Of a DNA stretch of 64,000 nucleotides, positions 53,844 to 63,140 are shown piece by piece; within the stretch, counting starts at the first letter, position 1; the number at the start of each line of letters is the position of its first letter. This stretch comes from an uncultured Sphingomonadales bacterium (GTDB lineage: Bacteria; Pseudomonadota; Alphaproteobacteria; Sphingomonadales; Rhodothalassiaceae): positions 530,034 to 594,033 of the forward strand of contig CANMND010000002.1 of assembly GCA_947499155.1 (NCBI GenBank), given 5' to 3'. The position numbers and the translations under genes are program-made. The notes beneath the pieces were generated by a model. The model was not told the origin of the DNA, did not search any database, and was given only the letters and a program-made list of their open reading frames with translations.

Positions 53844-56177
53844 TCAGTTATTGTCATCCTTTTCCAAATCCGGATTGGTTATCTCTTCAGCCTCCGCATC
53901 AGGTGAGAAACTCTCACGGAGACGCTCAAGCCCCTTCAGACGGCGGCGCAGTTCTTGTGTGACCGCACGGGCTTCTGCCTGATCACGCACCACTTGTGGC
54001 GTCAAAAGAACCAGCAGTTCTGTCCGCTCATTAGTTATGTTCTTCGTTTTGAACAGGTTACCCAGAAGCGGGATATTCATCAGAACGGGCACACCATTAT
54101 TTGTCGTGTTAGCCCGGTCCCTAATCAGGCCGCCAAGGGCAATTGTTTCACCGGTCTGGACAGCAACGGTCGAATTAATGGCGCGTTGCTGAATGGTCGG
54201 CGCGTCAATGCCTGACGAAGTCGTCGCCACCACATTGGAGACCTCTTGAAGCACGTCAAGCACCACAAGTCCGCTGGCATTCACATGCGGTGTGACCTCC
54301 AGAATAACGCCTGTATCCTGAAATTGAATGGAATTGACGATAGGCGCATCAGGGTTCTGGGTGGAAACAGATTGCTGGACCGGTACCGGCACCTGATCAC
54401 CAACCTGAAGGCGGGCCGTCTTGTTATCCAGAACCATGAGAGATGGTGAGGACACGATCGTCACCTCGGTTACTTCGCTCAAGGCGTTAAGTGCAACCCG
54501 TGCATCCCCCCCATCGAACAAGTAGGAAAAGCCAGGAAATGTTGAGGCCACAGCTCCATTTGTAGCATCAGTAAACGTAAAGTCATGGGTGTCGGAGCGT
54601 GTGCCTGCATCAAAAAACCAGCGTATGCCATAGCTCAAGGCATCATTAAGCGTCACCTCGGCAATTGTCGCCTCGATCAGAACCTGAAGCGGCACAATAT
54701 CAAGACGCTTCATGGTCTGTTCGATCATTCTGTATTCTTGGGCCGTAGCAAGGACCAGCATGGCATCGTTTCGTTCATCTGCAATGATGCGGGGCCCGTC
54801 TCCGGACGCGAACGGATCATTGCTTGAACGATCCTGACTGCCTGACTGTCCACTCCTTGCAGACGTAGTTGTGCTACCACTTCGGCTTGGAGTGCGATTG
54901 GCTGGCGATGCCGTACTCCGATCCAATCCTGCGGAAATTGATCCTCCTGCCCCACTCCCACTGCCACTGCCACTACTGCTTCCAGAACCGGAAAAACCGG
55001 AAAAGGATCCGCTTTGACGGCCTAAAGCTGATTCACCGCCCGTACCTTGGCTTTCACCGACCTTGCGAACATCAAACAATTCTCCAAGAACGGAACCTAC
55101 TTCAGACGCCCGGGCATTTTTCAAATGATAGACATAAAGCTGTCTTTGACCTTCTGTCCCGCCACCACGATCCAGCCGCTCCGCCCATATACGCGCCCGT
55201 TCCAGATATTCAGGATTTTCGCTGATAGCAAGAAGCGCGTTCATCCGTTCCACCGGCATAAATCGGATTACACCTGCCATCGGTGTCGGGTCTTCTTTTT
55301 CTTGACCAAACAGAGCGTTCATTTCCAAAAGAACGTCGCCCACATTTGCGTACGTCAATGGCAACAAGGCAAACGACATGCCCTCCATCCAGTCGACATC
55401 AAACAGCTCAATCATCGAGACAAGGTCGCGTGCTTCACCACCTGGACCGCGAAACAATAAAATATTACGCGCACCATCAACCTGAAGTCCGCGTCCTGGT
55501 GCCAAAAATGGCTCAAGCATGGTCTGCATGGCATCGGCCGATGCATGTTGAACAGGAATGATATGAATGCCGAAACCTTGCTGACGTGCTTGTTGGCCTA
55601 CCAACAAGGGCACTGTGTTAAAAGCAGAGTCCATGGGCACAACCCGGTGTACGCCATCGGAAAATACAAGAGCCGCACCATTCATCGCAAGTATATCTTC
55701 CAGAGCCGGCAATACTTTGTCTTGTGGCAAAGGCCGGGCACTGCGCGCAGTAATAGAGCCGGATACCCGGTCATCTACAATATACGACAAGCCCAGTGTT
55801 TCGCCCAAAACAACATCGACCACACGCCGTATGTCGGCATCGGCGAAATTAAGCGTGAATGTCCCATCGCGCTCGTCTACGCGGGCACCACCGCGCCCAG
55901 AGCCAATAAACTGTCCACTGCCTTTATATAGCTCGGCTTCGGTAGGTGGCTCAGATCCAGGGTCTGTTGCCTTGCCGGATTCATCTGTACCAACCCGGCC
56001 GTCCAGCATCGTACTGTTTGCTGCACGGCCTGTGCCGCCTTCATCGAACAAGCCAGGAGGCGCTGTACCTTGTGATCGCCCGGCATAATCCCCGGTCATG
56101 GATGGACTACACCCCAACACGCCAACAACCAGCGCAAGGGGCAAACTCAAATTCAAATAACGAAACAACCCCCTCAC
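53844..56177 (-). CDS. gspD: Type II secretion secretin GspD
   Basis: Outer-membrane channel of the secretion system. The N-terminus ends in a lipobox, VLGC with Cys23, so the protein looks like a lipoprotein. N0 and N1-N3 domains follow (FADADIRRVVDVVLGETLGL is the N0 region, split at DVVLG). A Ser/Gly-rich linker of about 90 residues lies inside the N3 region, and then the secretin core with VPVQQSVS and the C-terminal ALGGLIRDR and VPVLMNIPLLGNLFK motifs. The start is GTG with GGGAG six bases before it. At 777 residues it is a normal to long GspD. Confidence 0.93.
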   Translation of the reverse strand: MRGLFRYLNLSLPLALVVGVLGCSPSMTGDYAGRSQGTAPPGLFDEGGTGRAANSTMLDGRVGTDESGKATDPGSEPPTEAELYKGSGQFIGSGRGGARVDERDGTFTLNFADADIRRVVDVVLGETLGLSYIVDDRVSGSITARSARPLPQDKVLPALEDILAMNGAALVFSDGVHRVVPMDSAFNTVPLLVGQQARQQGFGIHIIPVQHASADAMQTMLEPFLAPGRGLQVDGARNILLFRGPGGEARDLVSMIELFDVDWMEGMSFALLPLTYANVGDVLLEMNALFGQEKEDPTPMAGVIRFMPVERMNALLAISENPEYLERARIWAERLDRGGGTEGQRQLYVYHLKNARASEVGSVLGELFDVRKVGESQGTGGESALGRQSGSFSGFSGSGSSSGSGSGSGAGGSISAGLDRSTASPANRTPSRSGSTTTSARSGQSGSQDRSSNDPFASGDGPRIIADERNDAMLVLATAQEYRMIEQTMKRLDIVPLQVLIEATIAEVTLNDALSYGIRWFFDAGTRSDTHDFTFTDATNGAVASTFPGFSYLFDGGDARVALNALSEVTEVTIVSSPSLMVLDNKTARLQVGDQVPVPVQQSVSTQNPDAPIVNSIQFQDTGVILEVTPHVNASGLVVLDVLQEVSNVVATTSSGIDAPTIQQRAINSTVAVQTGETIALGGLIRDRANTTNNGVPVLMNIPLLGNLFKTKNITNERTELLVLLTPQVVRDQAEARAVTQELRRRLKGLERLRESFSPDAEAEEITNPDLEKDDNN

Positions 56178-56298
56178 AAAACTCTCCCTGGGCTTGTGCC
56201 CTTTATTGTATTATCTTCATTTAAAAGTTGTATTATTTCTACATGTAGCGCCACACAGTTGCAAGCATGGCGCCCATGATCAAGAGAACATGTTAATT

Positions 56299-56961
56299 TC
56301 AAAACCTGCCCCCCCGTTGTTCAATACGATCCGGATCAATACTCTGCCGAATGGCTGGGACCGGGTTACCCTGACTATCTCCTCGGCGTGGAACAACCGG
56401 GACCGGCCCACCGCCAATTCTTGTATTTATTTGCAATCGATTCATGGGCCCCCTGCTGTCCCCATCTTCCGGTGCAAAGCTTATTGACAGTGTGACCTCG
56501 GCACCATTTTGACGCAAAATGACACCTTCAGAGTCAACCGATACCAATTCCCAGCCACGGAAGCTTTCTCCTACAGTGATATTCATCATCCGTGCCGTGG
56601 CATTATCCAGCAGAATTGCCGACCGCTTGTCGCCGGACAGAACAACCCCTGACAGGCTTAGCTGTGCATTTTGCTGTTGTGGTGCCGAATTTCTTTCTGG
56701 CCCCCTGGGAGGCGCTGTGCGTGTCGCTGAAAACAGATTGTCGTTAACCACCGGATCGAATACGGCCAGTGATGGAAAACTAAAATCGGAAGCGAGACCA
56801 ATATCCGCTTCCAGTGCCTCCTGGTTACTCGTCTGACCAGAAACCACTCCGAGCACATCAGCCTGGCCAGGTGGCGTCCGCCCTGAAAGAGCGAACAACA
56901 AGAGAGCGAGGATGATGAGGGCCATAACCGGCAATGCCCGTGGCCACATACGCCGCTTCAT
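56299..56961 (-). CDS. gspC: Type II secretion inner-membrane protein GspC
   Basis: Links the inner-membrane platform to the secretin. One membrane helix (ALPVMALIILALLLFALSG) is followed by a Pro-rich linker and an HR domain (LSLSGVVLSGDKRSAILL, GESFRGWELVSVDSEGVIL). No PDZ or coiled-coil domain follows; the C-terminus is a Gly/Pro/Arg-rich tail. It could equally be called GspN/C-like. It overlaps gspM by four bases, and the gap to gspD is 121 bases with no clear element. Confidence 0.78.
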   Translation of the reverse strand: MKRRMWPRALPVMALIILALLLFALSGRTPPGQADVLGVVSGQTSNQEALEADIGLASDFSFPSLAVFDPVVNDNLFSATRTAPPRGPERNSAPQQQNAQLSLSGVVLSGDKRSAILLDNATARMMNITVGESFRGWELVSVDSEGVILRQNGAEVTLSISFAPEDGDSRGPMNRLQINTRIGGGPVPVVPRRGDSQGNPVPAIRQSIDPDRIEQRGGRF

Positions 56962-57545
56962 GCACTTTCTCCCAGTCGATACCCGGAAATAGCCATATCG
57001 ACCAGAAAGTCTTGTGCAACTTCCAACTCATCACTTTGCACTGAAATTCGTTCCAGCCTCGTTCTGACTTTGAATTCATCGATAAACAGCAAAGGCTGGC
57101 CTGTTTCCAGCTCATGAAGGATCTGCCGGAGTCCATGTACATTGGTAATAAGCTGAAATCGTATCTTTATGCGCCTGAGACCGTCTGAGTTTTCCACCGG
57201 CAGGCTTTGTACCGACCGCAGCTCGCCCCCGGCACGGGTGACAAGGGTGCCGATTGAATTCTGAAGATTGGCAGCAGCCAGCGCATCAGTGCTGCCACTG
57301 ACAAAGATACCGCTTTGAATTTGTCGTGCGCGGACTGAACGCGCCAGGTCCGCGACATCAGGAGCAGAAGATGCAATCCTTTCATATCGCAACAAAAGCG
57401 CCCTGTCGGCCTCGAGGTTTCTCACCGCCTCAGCATAGTGAGTAAAAATCGGGCCGATCAGAACCAGATACAAAACACTGCAGAGAAAAATCAGAATGAG
57501 CAAAGCGGCAAGACGCTGGCCATGAATGATAAAAAACGGTTTCAT
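56958..57545 (-). CDS. gspM: Type II secretion protein GspM
   Basis: Inner-membrane platform protein. One N-terminal helix (LAALLILIFLCSVLYLVLIG), a coiled-coil-like segment, then a ferredoxin-like domain ending in LEVAQDFLVDMAISGYR, which resembles GspM of the PF10741 type. At 195 residues it has the usual size. It overlaps gspL and gspC by four bases each, consistent with one coupled operon. Confidence 0.85.
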   Translation of the reverse strand: MKPFFIIHGQRLAALLILIFLCSVLYLVLIGPIFTHYAEAVRNLEADRALLLRYERIASSAPDVADLARSVRARQIQSGIFVSGSTDALAAANLQNSIGTLVTRAGGELRSVQSLPVENSDGLRRIKIRFQLITNVHGLRQILHELETGQPLLFIDEFKVRTRLERISVQSDELEVAQDFLVDMAISGYRLGESA

Positions 57546-58651
57546 CTTATTGCCTCCGATACATTTGAGGCCGTAATCGGTCGTCTTGTCGCCTGTACCG
57601 AAACGGAAAACCGTTCCCTCCCAACACGTTGATCCTGGGTAACCGGTGATAAAAACCGTGCGCCGCTCATTCCCGGCGCATTTTCAATCGCAGTGAGGAC
57701 ATCTGACGCACTACCAGCATAACCACTCATGGTGACTTCATCGCTTTGGTAGCTCATTTCAATCAGGAACGCTGACGAAGGCAATGCCGAGGTCAGATTC
57801 AAGAGCAATTCCACAACGAGAGGTTCACTTTCCCTGCGCTTGAGCAAAACGGCTTGTCTCGCTTCCAACTGCTCAAGTTCACTACGCAGATCATCAACGG
57901 CCAGAGCGTTACTTCGCGCCTCTTGCAATTGTGGTGAGAGTTCGTCCCGTGCCTCGCGAACCCTTTCAAGGGGCAGCCAGGCAGCAGTCACCGTCAACAC
58001 GACAACAAGGACAGCAAGGCCTGCTGTCACCCGGGGCGCAAACAGGCCCCCGGTTCTTGCTCTGTCCGGTGGAAGCAAGTCGGGATGTCCCGGCCCTTTC
58101 GCCACACGATCTAGCGCAATTCCTGCCGCATCAAGCACAGCCAGAATAGGGTCCAGGTCCGCGCGCCTGATGACCTCCAGCGCAACATCAACATGGCCCG
58201 CTCGGCGGTCTGTCGCCTGTTCACTCACACCATAATAGACCTGATCCGATGAAAACGGTGTTTGGCGGTCGAGATCATAGCCAACGGATTCTCTTATGCT
58301 CCTGCGCGCAGCCCATGACAGGCGGACCTGTCGCTGCAAAACCGGGTCAGACACCAGGCGCACAACAACATGATCCACACGAATCGGATGATCATCCAAT
58401 ATGGTCGCCAGAGAACGCCCGGCTGCCTCCTCGTCCGCACCATCAAGGGAGAGATCACAGATAAGCTGACGCTGGCCCCGACTTTCCAGAAACAGGTCAA
58501 GTCGACCCTTATGGCTCTCTATAACCAGAACCCGTCGCCAATAGGAAATCAAACGCTTCAGGCTGTCGGGCACAAAGGTCCACAAGGCACCCAACCACCA
58601 TTTTGTGGCGTGCCCCAGAACCTCTACAATATCTGCGCCTGTAAGACGCAT
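57542..58651 (-). CDS. gspL: Type II secretion protein GspL (PilN-like)
   Basis: Bitopic platform protein that contacts the ATPase GspE. The cytoplasmic actin-like part lies at residues 40-210, the membrane helix near 225 (VTAGLAVLVVVLTVTAAWL), then a coiled coil (LQEARSNALAVDDLRSELEQ) and a PilN-like periplasmic domain. Of the neighbours only gspM overlaps it; about 100 bases separate it from gspH. The sequence is diverged, but order and layout support the name. Confidence 0.85.
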   Translation of the reverse strand: MRLTGADIVEVLGHATKWWLGALWTFVPDSLKRLISYWRRVLVIESHKGRLDLFLESRGQRQLICDLSLDGADEEAAGRSLATILDDHPIRVDHVVVRLVSDPVLQRQVRLSWAARRSIRESVGYDLDRQTPFSSDQVYYGVSEQATDRRAGHVDVALEVIRRADLDPILAVLDAAGIALDRVAKGPGHPDLLPPDRARTGGLFAPRVTAGLAVLVVVLTVTAAWLPLERVREARDELSPQLQEARSNALAVDDLRSELEQLEARQAVLLKRRESEPLVVELLLNLTSALPSSAFLIEMSYQSDEVTMSGYAGSASDVLTAIENAPGMSGARFLSPVTQDQRVGRERFSVSVQATRRPITASNVSEAIR

Positions 58652-58751
58652 AATCTCTTTTCTCCTCAGTGCTTATTGCCCCTGGCGGAGCCTGCTTCAA
58701 TCGGCAGTTCGCTGTATATTCTTCAACATATGCTACCATTGCATGAAGAAA

Positions 58752-59234
58752 CTAAAATGACATATCCTTTTCCGCCTCTGTAACCACAATACGTCCGGTG
58801 AGCCAGTCAATATCCACAATCAGGGCACGAGTGCCGCCTTTGACGACCACCTGCCCGCCCGCAGACGTTCCATCGGGGAAAAACAGAAAGCCCGCCCGTC
58901 TGGTCGCTTCATCCATCAGTGTCACATCTGTAGTGACGTCAATTTCCAGACCAGTTGCAAGAACACCGTCCTCGCCGCCGGGATAGCTGTAAGTCGATTG
59001 GCCGATATCAAGAACAAGAAGATGTGCGGCTCCTGATGACATGGCCGTAGCCCGGGTATGCCGCATGGCCGATGCCAGACCATAGGCCGCCTGTCTCAGT
59101 TCAACCCCTGGAAGAGCCCGGTGAACTCGAGGTGACGCAATAGCCAGAATAATGCCAATGACAGCCATGACCACGAGCAATTCAATCAGCGTAAAGCCCT
59201 TTTGTCTCTGCCTTGACATGTCCAGTCTGTGCAT
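58752..59234 (-). CDS. gspH: Type II secretion minor pseudopilin GspH
   Basis: Pseudopilin next in line to the tip complex. The prepilin site is KG|FTLIE after Gly13, followed by LLVVMAVIGIILAIASPRV. The GspH-type body includes LRQAAYGLASAMRHTRATAM and a C-terminal DIDWLTGRI strand. The ATG at 59234 has AGGGG seven bases upstream and gives 160 residues; the frame is open further into gspF without support. Confidence 0.9.
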   Translation of the reverse strand: MHRLDMSRQRQKGFTLIELLVVMAVIGIILAIASPRVHRALPGVELRQAAYGLASAMRHTRATAMSSGAAHLLVLDIGQSTYSYPGGEDGVLATGLEIDVTTDVTLMDEATRRAGFLFFPDGTSAGGQVVVKGGTRALIVDIDWLTGRIVVTEAEKDMSF

Positions 59235-59244
59235 CCGCTGGCCC

Positions 59245-60462
59245 CTAAAATGGCAGATCGTAAGACGTGAGGATTGCCGACAAAATGGAACCGATGATTC
59301 CGGCAACAACTACACCCAAAAAGAGCGTTACTGCAGGCACCAGCATTCCCACCAACTTTTTGGTATCGCGGCTGATATCGCCTTCGTAGATACGCGCTGT
59401 GGTCATCAGCATGGCATCAAGCTGACCGCTGCTTTCACCAATTCGCAAAAGACGCAAGGCCAGTGGTGGCAACAGCCCGCTTTGTTCCAGTGGGGTCACA
59501 AGGCCCTCTCCCCGCCGCAGCTTTGGTGCCACGTTTTCTACAGCGGCAATCAGGCGACCATTGCTCAATGTGCCGATGCTCATCTGAAGGGCCGGCACCA
59601 CATTAACGCCATTTGTAAGGAGCGTCCCAAAAGTGGAGCAAAAACGACTGGCTTCTATCTTGCGCATGAGCGGCCCGATCATCGGCAAGTCCAAAAGCAT
59701 GCCATCCACCCGAGATCGTAAACGCGGATTTGAGGCTGCACTTTTAAAAAAGACGAACAATAGTAATATAATGGCAGGAATCGCCCACCAGAATTCCCTT
59801 AACGCCCGTGAAACACCCAGAACCAGACGGGCAGAAAAGGGCAATGCATCACCCGCTCCCGCAAAAAGTGGCTCAAATTCCGGAATTACGCCAAGCAGCA
59901 ACACCAGAATGGAACCGCCCGCTGCGACAAGAACCATAATAGGATAATTGAGTGCAGCCCGGATTTCCTGACGCAAGGTTCTTGCTCGCTCCAAAGTATC
60001 GGCAAGGCTCGCCATCACCTGTTCCAGCGTACCGCCCGCCTCACCTGCACGAACCAGGCCTATAAAATGGCCGGGGAAAGCACCTTCCTTGTCAGCAAGG
60101 GCATCAGCAAAAGACGAGCCGGACCGGACTTTCTTCAAAAGCGCGTTTGCGACTTCAGCCGAGGCACCTTTGCCGCCGTCCTGTTGGGCAATAGTGACCA
60201 GACCCTGCTCCAAAGGCAAGCCAGCCATCAAAAGTGTTGCAAGCTCGCGCGCAAAAAGAGCAAGGGCATTTTCATCAAGTGCAGATGAGTGCTTTTTGGT
60301 CATGCTCAGGGAAAAGCCCGCGGCCTTGCGCTCTTCAATTTGAAGTGGTTGAAGCCCTTCCTTCCGTAATTGTCCCAACACCTCCGACCGATCAGTGCCG
60401 ACTCGTTCCCCTTCCACCAGGCGACCGGATCCGTCCAGGGCACGGAATGAAAAATTGGCCAT
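59245..60462 (-). CDS. gspF: Type II secretion inner-membrane platform protein GspF
   Basis: Polytopic platform protein that is turned or moved by GspE during pseudopilus growth. Two GspF domains are visible, each with a cytoplasmic helical bundle and membrane helices (FIGLVRAGEAGGTLEQVMASLAD and RLLRIGESSGQLDAML are the repeated GE motifs, split at GEAGG and GESSG). The ATG at 60462 has GGAGG nine bases upstream and gives MANFSFRALDGSG, the family start, with 405 residues. It starts four bases after gspE ends. Confidence 0.93.
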   Translation of the reverse strand: MANFSFRALDGSGRLVEGERVGTDRSEVLGQLRKEGLQPLQIEERKAAGFSLSMTKKHSSALDENALALFARELATLLMAGLPLEQGLVTIAQQDGGKGASAEVANALLKKVRSGSSFADALADKEGAFPGHFIGLVRAGEAGGTLEQVMASLADTLERARTLRQEIRAALNYPIMVLVAAGGSILVLLLGVIPEFEPLFAGAGDALPFSARLVLGVSRALREFWWAIPAIILLLFVFFKSAASNPRLRSRVDGMLLDLPMIGPLMRKIEASRFCSTFGTLLTNGVNVVPALQMSIGTLSNGRLIAAVENVAPKLRRGEGLVTPLEQSGLLPPLALRLLRIGESSGQLDAMLMTTARIYEGDISRDTKKLVGMLVPAVTLFLGVVVAGIIGSILSAILTSYDLPF

Positions 60463-60466
60463 TGCC

Positions 60467-62239
60467 TCATTCCTCCCGCGTCGTGCGCAGAATTTCCTCC
60501 ACAGAGGTCTCGCCTGCCAGAGCCTTGCGCATGCCATCGTCATAAAGAGTACGCATACCGGCCTCGACCGCAGCCTTGTGAAGAGTACGGGCGTCACCAT
60601 CCCTGATGATAATACGACGCAAGCTGTCATCTATTGTCAGAGTTTCGATAATGCTGGTCCGCCCGCGATAGCCAGTCTTGTTGCACTCTGAACAACCGAC
60701 CGCGCGATAAAGTCGTGCCTTCTGGCCATCGCCAAAACGATGCAGACCCAGATGGGTCGCCATATCCGCATCAACCTCATAGGCTTCCTTGCAGACGGCA
60801 CAAAGTCTCCTGACAAGACGCTGGGCCGCTACGCCATTAAGTGTTGCAGTCACAAGATAGTCTTCAACACCCATATCCAAAAGGCGCGTGATTGATGCTG
60901 CCGCACTGTTGGTATGAAGAGTTGATAAAACCAGATGGCCGGTCAAGGCAGCCTGCGCCGCAATCTGGGCTGTCTCAAGATCACGGATTTCCCCAATCAG
61001 CACGATATCGGGATCCTGACGCAGGATCGATCGCAAGGCATTTCCAAATGTCAGCCCGATAGCAGGCTTCACCTGAACCTGATTGACCCCTTCAAGCTGA
61101 TATTCAACGGGATCTTCCACAGTGATAATCTTGCGATCCACCTGGTTCAGCTCTGAAAGGGCTGCATAAAGTGTGGTGGTCTTTCCAGATCCAGTTGGCC
61201 CTGTTACCAGAAAAATACCGTTGGGCCGTTGCAAGGCATTCCTGAAATTTGCGAGGTTTTCACCCTCCATACCCAGTGCCGCAAAATCCAGCGTCACTGA
61301 ATCCCGATCCAAAACACGTAAAACCACCCCTTCTCCATGCAAGGAAGGAAGAGTAGAAACACGCAGATCAATCGTTGCTCCGCGCACCGCAAGCTTAATC
61401 CGGCCATCTTGTGGCAGACGTCGTTCGGCGATATTCAGCTTTGCCATGATCTTGATGCGCGAGATAATCGCAGCTTTGAGGCGCCCAGGAGGCGATTCCC
61501 CTTCCTGAAGCACGCCATCCACCCGATAGCGCAGGTGCAGGCTGCTTTCAAACGGCTCTATATGTATGTCAGAGGCTCGCAAGGCGATGGCATCACCAAT
61601 GATTCTATTGACCAGCCGCACGACCGGGGCCTCGCTTGCCAGATCGCGCAAGCGCTCTATATCGGTCTCCAGCCCTTCATCAAATCCTTCGGTCAGATCC
61701 TCTTCGACTTCGGCCTCGGCACGTCCGCGCCCATACAAACGCTCAATAGCCTGTTCGATTTCCGTGGGTATCCCGACTCTGGGATGAACCACAGTACCTG
61801 CTACAAGGGCTATTGCGTCCTGGGCATATTGATCGCCGGGATCCGCCATGGCCAGGCTCAGGCCCTTGTCATCAACAGAAAGAGGAAGAACTCGAAACTC
61901 CCTCAAAAAACGAACGCTGAACGCCTCATTGGTCAGCGGCTCTTGCGGAAAGTCAGACGCCTGTATCAAGTCTATCTCATGGATATCAGCCAAAGACCGT
62001 GCCAGATCACGCTCAGCCAGCAAGCCAAGCTTCAAAAGCACCAGCGGTAGCGCTTCAGAAGTACTGTCTACCACCCGACGGGCGCGATCCAGTGTTGCAG
62101 CCGGCAAGCGGCCACTATCAACAAGATAAGTTGCTAAAAGCGCGTCTCTTAGAGACATGCGTGCTGCCGGATCTTCGCTGCCATTCGCTAGTGGTTCGCC
62201 TGCGCCGTCTTCTTCCGTACGCGCCAAATCTTGCGCCAT
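60467..62239 (-). CDS. gspE: Type II secretion ATPase GspE
   Basis: Cytoplasmic ATPase that drives the secretion system. Walker A is GPTGSGKT at about residues 347-354, Walker B is VLIGEIRDLETA, the Asp and His boxes are RASDIHIEPFE and TGHLVLSTLHTN, and the tetracysteine zinc site is LCAVC plus GCSEC. An MshEN-type N-terminal domain covers about residues 25-180. The ATG at 62239 has GAGG five bases upstream; a GTG at 62329 would add 30 residues without a ribosome site. It is the first gene of the minus-strand operon. Confidence 0.94.
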   Translation of the reverse strand: MAQDLARTEEDGAGEPLANGSEDPAARMSLRDALLATYLVDSGRLPAATLDRARRVVDSTSEALPLVLLKLGLLAERDLARSLADIHEIDLIQASDFPQEPLTNEAFSVRFLREFRVLPLSVDDKGLSLAMADPGDQYAQDAIALVAGTVVHPRVGIPTEIEQAIERLYGRGRAEAEVEEDLTEGFDEGLETDIERLRDLASEAPVVRLVNRIIGDAIALRASDIHIEPFESSLHLRYRVDGVLQEGESPPGRLKAAIISRIKIMAKLNIAERRLPQDGRIKLAVRGATIDLRVSTLPSLHGEGVVLRVLDRDSVTLDFAALGMEGENLANFRNALQRPNGIFLVTGPTGSGKTTTLYAALSELNQVDRKIITVEDPVEYQLEGVNQVQVKPAIGLTFGNALRSILRQDPDIVLIGEIRDLETAQIAAQAALTGHLVLSTLHTNSAAASITRLLDMGVEDYLVTATLNGVAAQRLVRRLCAVCKEAYEVDADMATHLGLHRFGDGQKARLYRAVGCSECNKTGYRGRTSIIETLTIDDSLRRIIIRDGDARTLHKAAVEAGMRTLYDDGMRKALAGETSVEEILRTTREE

Positions 62240-62626
62240 ATCACCCTCATCTTGTGGCTCAGACCACCCTGCCCGCGCAATTCCCCTTGTGACCAATCGA
62301 TCAAGTAGAAAAACATGCACTGCACGCACGTCGAAAGCAAGGCTGACTCACTCAGCTACTCTTTTTCATTTAGCAGAAACACATATCCTGCTGCCTGTGT
62401 TCTTTATGAGGACCACTAGTAAACGTATATATAACGCCCACCTATCGGTCCCATAACGCCATCTCAGTTCCCGGCCTGCAGCGTCAAACCGCAGCATCCA
62501 CGTTGGCTAATGCATAAGTCATTCATACAATTGACCTATTTTCGTCACGTGAAGAGGCGTTCCAAAGGAATATCCTCGCGCTCGGATCCTATGGGATTCG
62601 TACGACTCTCTGATATTTCAAGAAAT

Positions 62627-62643
62627 TTTACAAAATTTGTAAA
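62627..62643. promoter_or_regulatory. 17-base palindrome in the gspE / oxidase intergenic region
   Basis: TTTACAAA-A-TTTGTAAA is perfect around one central base, a typical dimeric repressor-site shape. It lies about 390 bases before gspE and 500 before the oxidase start, so its target gene is unclear. Confidence 0.35.
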
Positions 62644-62794
62644 CGATCCGCCTTCATAAAATCACACCCCTTACAATCAATGCATCTTATATGTTCATAT
62701 TTTTCACCCGTCCAGGATGTAAGCCGTATGATCACGCCATTATAAACTCTTCGTGAATCGTCGTTAATACATTGTTCTGTCGTATTTATTTCAA

Positions 62795-62833
62795 CATCAC
62801 ATTTACATCACGTAAATATGTATGAATGTGATG
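62795..62833. repeat. CATCAC repeats upstream of the multicopper oxidase gene
   Basis: CATCAC occurs at 62795-62800 and 62806-62811, and its complement GTGATG at 62828-62833. ATTTAC-ATCAC-GTAAAT (62801-62817) is an inverted repeat in the same place. Confidence 0.35.
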
Positions 62834-63140
62834 AAACCCGCCTTGTAATAATCTGGATTTCGCCGAACGATATAGTCTGTGATTTCGGCAATTATGAGTT
62901 GTGCCTTGGGGGGCTAAAAAAAACGCTACAAAACTGCTGTTCAGATAGAAGGATAAAGCTTTGTTTTACAAAAGAAAAATTACATCAACGTAAAAGAGCT
63001 AATAAAAAACAGACCAATCTGAATATTAGAACTCCCCCATCAAGTATCGCATAAAGCGCAATCTCCTGCTGCATTCACACGCAGTGAGACATCCGTCTCC
63101 CTGTGTTCACGGATCGATTTTTCAACCAGGAGAAATCCTT

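Larger units (their letters stand above)
62240..63140. other. AT-rich intergenic region between gspE and the multicopper oxidase gene
   Basis: About 900 bases without a supported gene. The part after 62600 is clearly richer in A and T than the neighbours. It should hold divergent promoters for the secretion operon and the oxidase. It contains a perfect palindrome (62627-62643) and CATCAC repeats (62795-62833). A 78-codon frame at 62818-63054 has rare AGA, AGG and ATA codons, no ribosome site and no recognisable match, so it is probably not a gene. Confidence 0.5.

Noticed and set aside
54840..55020. Ser/Gly repeat stretch in gspD as a possible frameshift or insertion
   Set aside because: The frame stays open and variable Ser/Gly linkers in the N3 region are common in secretins.
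60463..60630. N-terminal extension of gspF into gspE
   Set aside because: The 56 extra residues overlap gspE out of frame and are not family sequence. GGAGG supports the start at 60462.
62818..63054. 78-codon ORF with six cysteines upstream of the oxidase gene
   Set aside because: It lies in AT-rich DNA, lacks a ribosome site, uses many rare codons (AGA, AGG, ATA) and resembles no protein I know. A chance frame is more likely.
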